A DNA stretch of 16,089 nucleotides from NCBI GenBank assembly GCA_023271485.1, contig JALPXT010000021.1, forward strand, positions 1-16,089, given 5' to 3'. The translations under genes and the position numbers were made by a program. Below the pieces are notes generated by a model. That model did no database searches and was not told the origin of the DNA. It saw only the letters and a list, made by a program, of their open reading frames with translations. Position 1 is the first letter of the stretch. Every line of letters starts with the position of its first letter. Source of the stretch: Dehalococcoidia bacterium (GTDB lineage: Bacteria > Chloroflexota > Dehalococcoidia > SZUA-161 > SpSt-899). Below are positions 13,403-16,089 of the stretch, piece by piece.

Positions 13403-14236
13403 CTAGTCCTGAGGAACATAGAATTTTAACAGTTCTCGTCTTGCCTGTCCAATGGTCAGCGGGAGCTTTCCGAAATGTATTTCGTCTTCCTTTCCGATAA
13501 TCTCGAACAGATGACTCACTCGTGGTAGTCTTAGCTCAGCTTCTCTGATCAAGGTGGTGTTGGCAAATATTCTCTCTGGCGTTTGCTGGCCGATTATCTT
13601 ACCCTGACCCATAATGGCCACCCGGTCGCAGAATAAAGGCACCAGCTCAACATCATGGGTCGCTATTACCATAGTGATTCCCCTCTCCTTGTTCAGTTTT
13701 CTGAGTAAACGCATAATTGAACTGACTCCCCGAGGGTCGAGTCCACTTGTAGGCTCATCTAATAGGATTATCTCTGGGTTCATGGCTAAGACCCCGGCAA
13801 TGGCCGCTCGCCTCTTTTGACCGAAACTCAATGTATGAATAGCTCTATCGAAAAGCTGCGATATGCCAACCATTTTCAAAGCCTCGGTGCTTCTCCTGGC
13901 AACCTCATCTGGCTTTAATCCCAGATTTATGGCACCAAAGGCAACATCCTGTTCTACGGTAGAGGCAAAAAGTTGGTCGTTAGGGTCCTGGAAGACCATC
14001 CCCACCCGCTTAAAAATTTCCTCATCTTTGAAAAATCGCGACTCCTTTCCATCTAGGAAGACCTTGCCCGATGATGGTTTTAGCAACCCAATAAGGTGCT
14101 TTAACAAAGTAGTCTTGCCACATCCATTGGCGCCCATTAAAACTAAGAATTCGCCGTCTCTTACCTCTAGGCTGACCTCATATAGAGCTTGGGTACCATC
14201 AGCATAACTAAAGGATAAAGCTTCGGTTTTTATCAT
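13403..14236 (-). CDS. cbiO: Cobalt ECF transporter ATPase
   Basis: ATP-binding subunit of an energy-coupling-factor cobalt importer. All ABC motifs are present: Walker A GANGCGKTT (35-43), Q-loop glutamine in FQDPNDQLF (82-90), which is typical of ECF ATPases, signature LSFGQKRRAAIAG (136-148), Walker B ILLDEPTSGLDP (157-168) and switch histidine in ATHD (192-195). A C-terminal extension of about 60 residues follows the nucleotide-binding fold, as usual for CbiO. It starts within the cbiQ stop (ATGA), so the pair is coupled. Co rather than Ni specificity is inferred from the operon. Confidence 0.94.
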   Translation of the reverse strand: MIKTEALSFSYADGTQALYEVSLEVRDGEFLVLMGANGCGKTTLLKHLIGLLKPSSGKVFLDGKESRFFKDEEIFKRVGMVFQDPNDQLFASTVEQDVAFGAINLGLKPDEVARRSTEALKMVGISQLFDRAIHTLSFGQKRRAAIAGVLAMNPEIILLDEPTSGLDPRGVSSIMRLLRKLNKERGITMVIATHDVELVPLFCDRVAIMGQGKIIGQQTPERIFANTTLIREAELRLPRVSHLFEIIGKEDEIHFGKLPLTIGQARRELLKFYVPQD

Positions 14237-15015
14237 ATTCTCAAGCGTCCCACCAGGTAGAAAACTACCAGAATCGCACTTAAACCAAGGGTAGCCAGGT
14301 AATCTTTCCTGCCAAATCTTGGTTGATAGTTAATTGCCATAGTGCCGGTATAACCTCGAGCTATCATGGCGTCAAAGATCCTGTCCGCCCGGTCGTAAGC
14401 TCGTAAGATAAGACTGCCACCCAGTATACCCAGAGACTTCATACTCTGACGCCAGTTGCAGTAGCCTAAGCGTACCTTCTGAGCGTTTCTTATAGCTACT
14501 ACCTCTTCAATAAGAACAAAGACATAGCGGTAAACAAGCAGTGTCAGTTCAATAAAGATTTTTGGCACCCTAAACCAGCTAGCCGCCAGAAGTAGCTTGT
14601 TTGTCGGCGTAGACATGCTTAAGAACAGGATCAGTGATACCCCGCCAATGACTCGCCCCATAATCAGAAGGCCGCGAGCCAGCCCCTCCGCATAACCCAC
14701 CAGATGGAATCCCCAAATGGGAATGGTAAATAGAGGAGTGCCGCCATAAAGGAATGTCTGTATAATCAGCACTATGACAGCCATGACTAGAGGCATGGTT
14801 AGTCTCAGGAGGAGAAGTCCTGGCGGTATTTTGATAGACAGCAAGGTAATCAGACAAAAAACGGCGATGCCTATCGGCGTATAAATGGTTGGCGACAAAA
14901 GGTTAATCAGTAAGGCAACGGCGGTAAAGGCTATCTTGGCGCGTGCCTCTATTCCAGTTACGAGGTTCTGTTTTTGGGCAAAGACGTCTGAGAAAACCTT
15001 ATCTTTAAGAGACAT
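14233..15015 (-). CDS. cbiQ: Cobalt ECF transporter transmembrane subunit
   Basis: EcfT-type membrane component that links the ATPase to the substrate-binding CbiM. Five to six hydrophobic segments (about 28-45, 47-62, 70-90, 115-135, 150-172, 238-257). The cytoplasmic coupling region contains the family signature AMIARGYTG (216-224). The arginine-rich helix before it (LRAYDRADRIFD) is also characteristic. Start ATG 15015 has AAAGGA seven bases upstream. The 42-base gap between cbiM and this gene has no room for cbiN. Confidence 0.92.
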   Translation of the reverse strand: MSLKDKVFSDVFAQKQNLVTGIEARAKIAFTAVALLINLLSPTIYTPIGIAVFCLITLLSIKIPPGLLLLRLTMPLVMAVIVLIIQTFLYGGTPLFTIPIWGFHLVGYAEGLARGLLIMGRVIGGVSLILFLSMSTPTNKLLLAASWFRVPKIFIELTLLVYRYVFVLIEEVVAIRNAQKVRLGYCNWRQSMKSLGILGGSLILRAYDRADRIFDAMIARGYTGTMAINYQPRFGRKDYLATLGLSAILVVFYLVGRLRI

Positions 15016-15057
15016 GTGTTATCCTTTTGTGGGTTGGACTGTTACCTTAAGACACCC

Positions 15058-15840
15058 CTATTTTGTTCTTAACCTGCGATTACTGCCTCTTGACATAATG
15101 TGCGACAGTATTTCAGGTCGGCGGCGATGGACAACCAATATGACTGCGGCAGTGATTAGCCCCTCTACGACTGCCACGGGGCCCTGAACAGGGGCGTAAG
15201 CCACGATAGTTGCCCCGAACATGCTCCAAAATAAACCAGGGCCATGCAAAGCGGAGGCTAACTGAAAAGAGGTGGTAATATAAGTTGCCAGGTTACCAAA
15301 GAGCCCGGCGGCAAAGGCGGTTACTGCTATTGGGGCATTAAACCTTCGGAGTAACAGAAATGTTCCAAAGGCGACGAAAGAGCCAAGCACTGCCATGGAA
15401 ACGATGTTTGCTCCCCACGTACTAATTCCTCCATGTCCCAGAAACAAGGCGTGCAAGAGAAGGGCTATAGCTCCCAGTACCGCACTGATAAACGGTCCCA
15501 CCAGGATGGCCGCCAGAGGTGTACCGCAAGGATGGGCACAGGTTCCCGGTATCGGCACCGGGACCGAAATAAGCGAGATAAGAAAGATAGCGGCACCGGT
15601 CAGGCCAAGAAGTGGCATCAGCCCTCTTACCTCCCTGGTTCTCCTCCCGATAAGACGAATGCCCACGGCGATAAACCCAAAGGCTATCACAAACCATACT
15701 ACGGCCCAGCTTACTGGTAGAATGCCCTCGGCGATGTGCATGGCGTGTGCCGGGCTCGGGTATAAGAAAATCAATCCCAGAGCAAATACCAGCGCTAATA
15801 CAAGATGACTCTTAATCCGGTGGATTGTTTTGTTTGCCAT
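15058..15840 (-). CDS. cbiM: Cobalt ECF transporter substrate-binding subunit, with signal peptide
   Basis: The S-component that binds Co(II) through its own N-terminus. Here a signal peptide (basic start, hydrophobic 11-28, PSPAHA) precedes MHIAEGILP; cleavage after A33 would expose Met-His, the start that coordinates the metal in CbiM/NikM. Six or so membrane helices follow. The motif usually given as SCSHPTG is GTCAHPCGTPLAAILVGP here, with an extra cysteine after HP. LGHGGISTWGANIVSMAVLG is family-typical. A strong AAAGGAGG overlaps the end of hemL. No CbiN domain is fused at either end, and no cbiN gene follows. Confidence 0.92.
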   Translation of the reverse strand: MANKTIHRIKSHLVLALVFALGLIFLYPSPAHAMHIAEGILPVSWAVVWFVIAFGFIAVGIRLIGRRTREVRGLMPLLGLTGAAIFLISLISVPVPIPGTCAHPCGTPLAAILVGPFISAVLGAIALLLHALFLGHGGISTWGANIVSMAVLGSFVAFGTFLLLRRFNAPIAVTAFAAGLFGNLATYITTSFQLASALHGPGLFWSMFGATIVAYAPVQGPVAVVEGLITAAVILVVHRRRPEILSHIMSRGSNRRLRTK

Positions 15841-15845
15841 TGTTG

Positions 15846-16089
15846 TTATATCCTCCTTTCCTTCGCGAGATTCGAGAACGCTTGCCTAACAGCCGCTATC
15901 GTATCCTCTATCTCCTCATCACCATGAGCAAGAGAAAGGAACTGCGCCTCGAACTGAGACGGAGGAAGATATATGCCCTTCCTCAGCATCTCGTTAAAGT
16001 AAGCGGCATAAAGTTTGGGGTCAGAGGAGCAGGCTGTAGCGTAGTCTGTCACCTCCTGAGCAGTGAAGAAGACGGTGATCATCGAGCCG
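15846..16089 (-). CDS. hemL: Glutamate-1-semialdehyde aminotransferase, C-terminal part
   Basis: The gene runs off the right edge; only its last 80 residues are visible, starting GSMITVFFT, which matches the GSMFTLFFT segment of GSAM. It continues with the family C-terminal domain: YAAYFNEMLRKGIYLPPSQFEA (a strong signature), FLSLAHGDEEIEDTIAAVRQAF. The enzyme converts glutamate-1-semialdehyde to 5-aminolevulinate, the first dedicated tetrapyrrole precursor. It ends five bases before cbiM, and the cbiM Shine-Dalgarno lies in its last codons, so ALA supply and cobalt uptake are probably on one transcript. Confidence 0.93.
   Translation of the reverse strand, partial: GSMITVFFTAQEVTDYATACSSDPKLYAAYFNEMLRKGIYLPPSQFEAQFLSLAHGDEEIEDTIAAVRQAFSNLAKERRI

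Overview
The window has two unlike parts, both read almost entirely on the minus strand. The right three quarters (about 3.5-16.1 kb) is a tight operon for anaerobic (cobalt-early) cobalamin synthesis. The left part (about 0-3.4 kb) is AT-richer and looks like a small integron: a truncated integrase remnant, a candidate attI, three complete gene cassettes separated by structured attC-like sites, and the start of a fourth. The cbi-type pathway, a signal-peptide form of CbiM and a CbiZ amidohydrolase suggest an anaerobic bacterium. Chloroflexota of the Dehalococcoidia type is a plausible host, but this is inference from gene content only.

Cobalamin operon, in transcription order (high to low coordinate): the 3' end of hemL; cbiM, cbiQ and cbiO (ECF cobalt importer with no visible cbiN); cbiD; a cbiE-cbiT fusion; cbiL; cbiF; a cbiG-cbiH fusion; cbiA; cbiZ; cbiB; cobD. 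Most neighbours overlap by 4-20 bases or lie within a few bases, so they are probably co-transcribed and translationally coupled. HemL supplies aminolevulinate, CbiMQO brings in cobalt, CbiL/H/F/G/D/E/T build the corrin ring, CbiA makes the a,c-diamide, and CbiB with CobD attach the aminopropanol arm. CbiZ cuts that arm off salvaged cobinamides so CbiB can rebuild them. CbiC, CbiJ, CbiP, a chelatase and the nucleotide-loop genes are not in the window.

Integron-like region: at 3179-3373 lies the last 65 codons of a tyrosine recombinase that keeps the IntI-like tail (IYTHV ... RSPLD). A TTGACA-17-TAGCAT promoter sits just upstream of it, facing the array. Next come two 20-bp direct repeats (3092-3111, 3131-3150) and a recombination point at 3078/3079. 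The cassettes follow: (1) a four-helix membrane protein, (2) a 2TM-domain protein, (3) a toxin-antitoxin pair (DUF4258-type toxin with a probable non-AUG start, YgiT-type zinc-finger antitoxin), and (4) a 302-residue membrane protein plus two short ORFs running off the left edge. The best evidence is that, in each complete cassette, the first ~10 bases are the reverse complement of the ~10 bases opening its own downstream attC (10/10, 10/10, 9/10), while each assembled attC site can be mismatched between its two ends. Integron cassette exchange predicts exactly this. The attC-like sites are unusual: a long outer stem enclosing two hairpins, and very unequal spacers.
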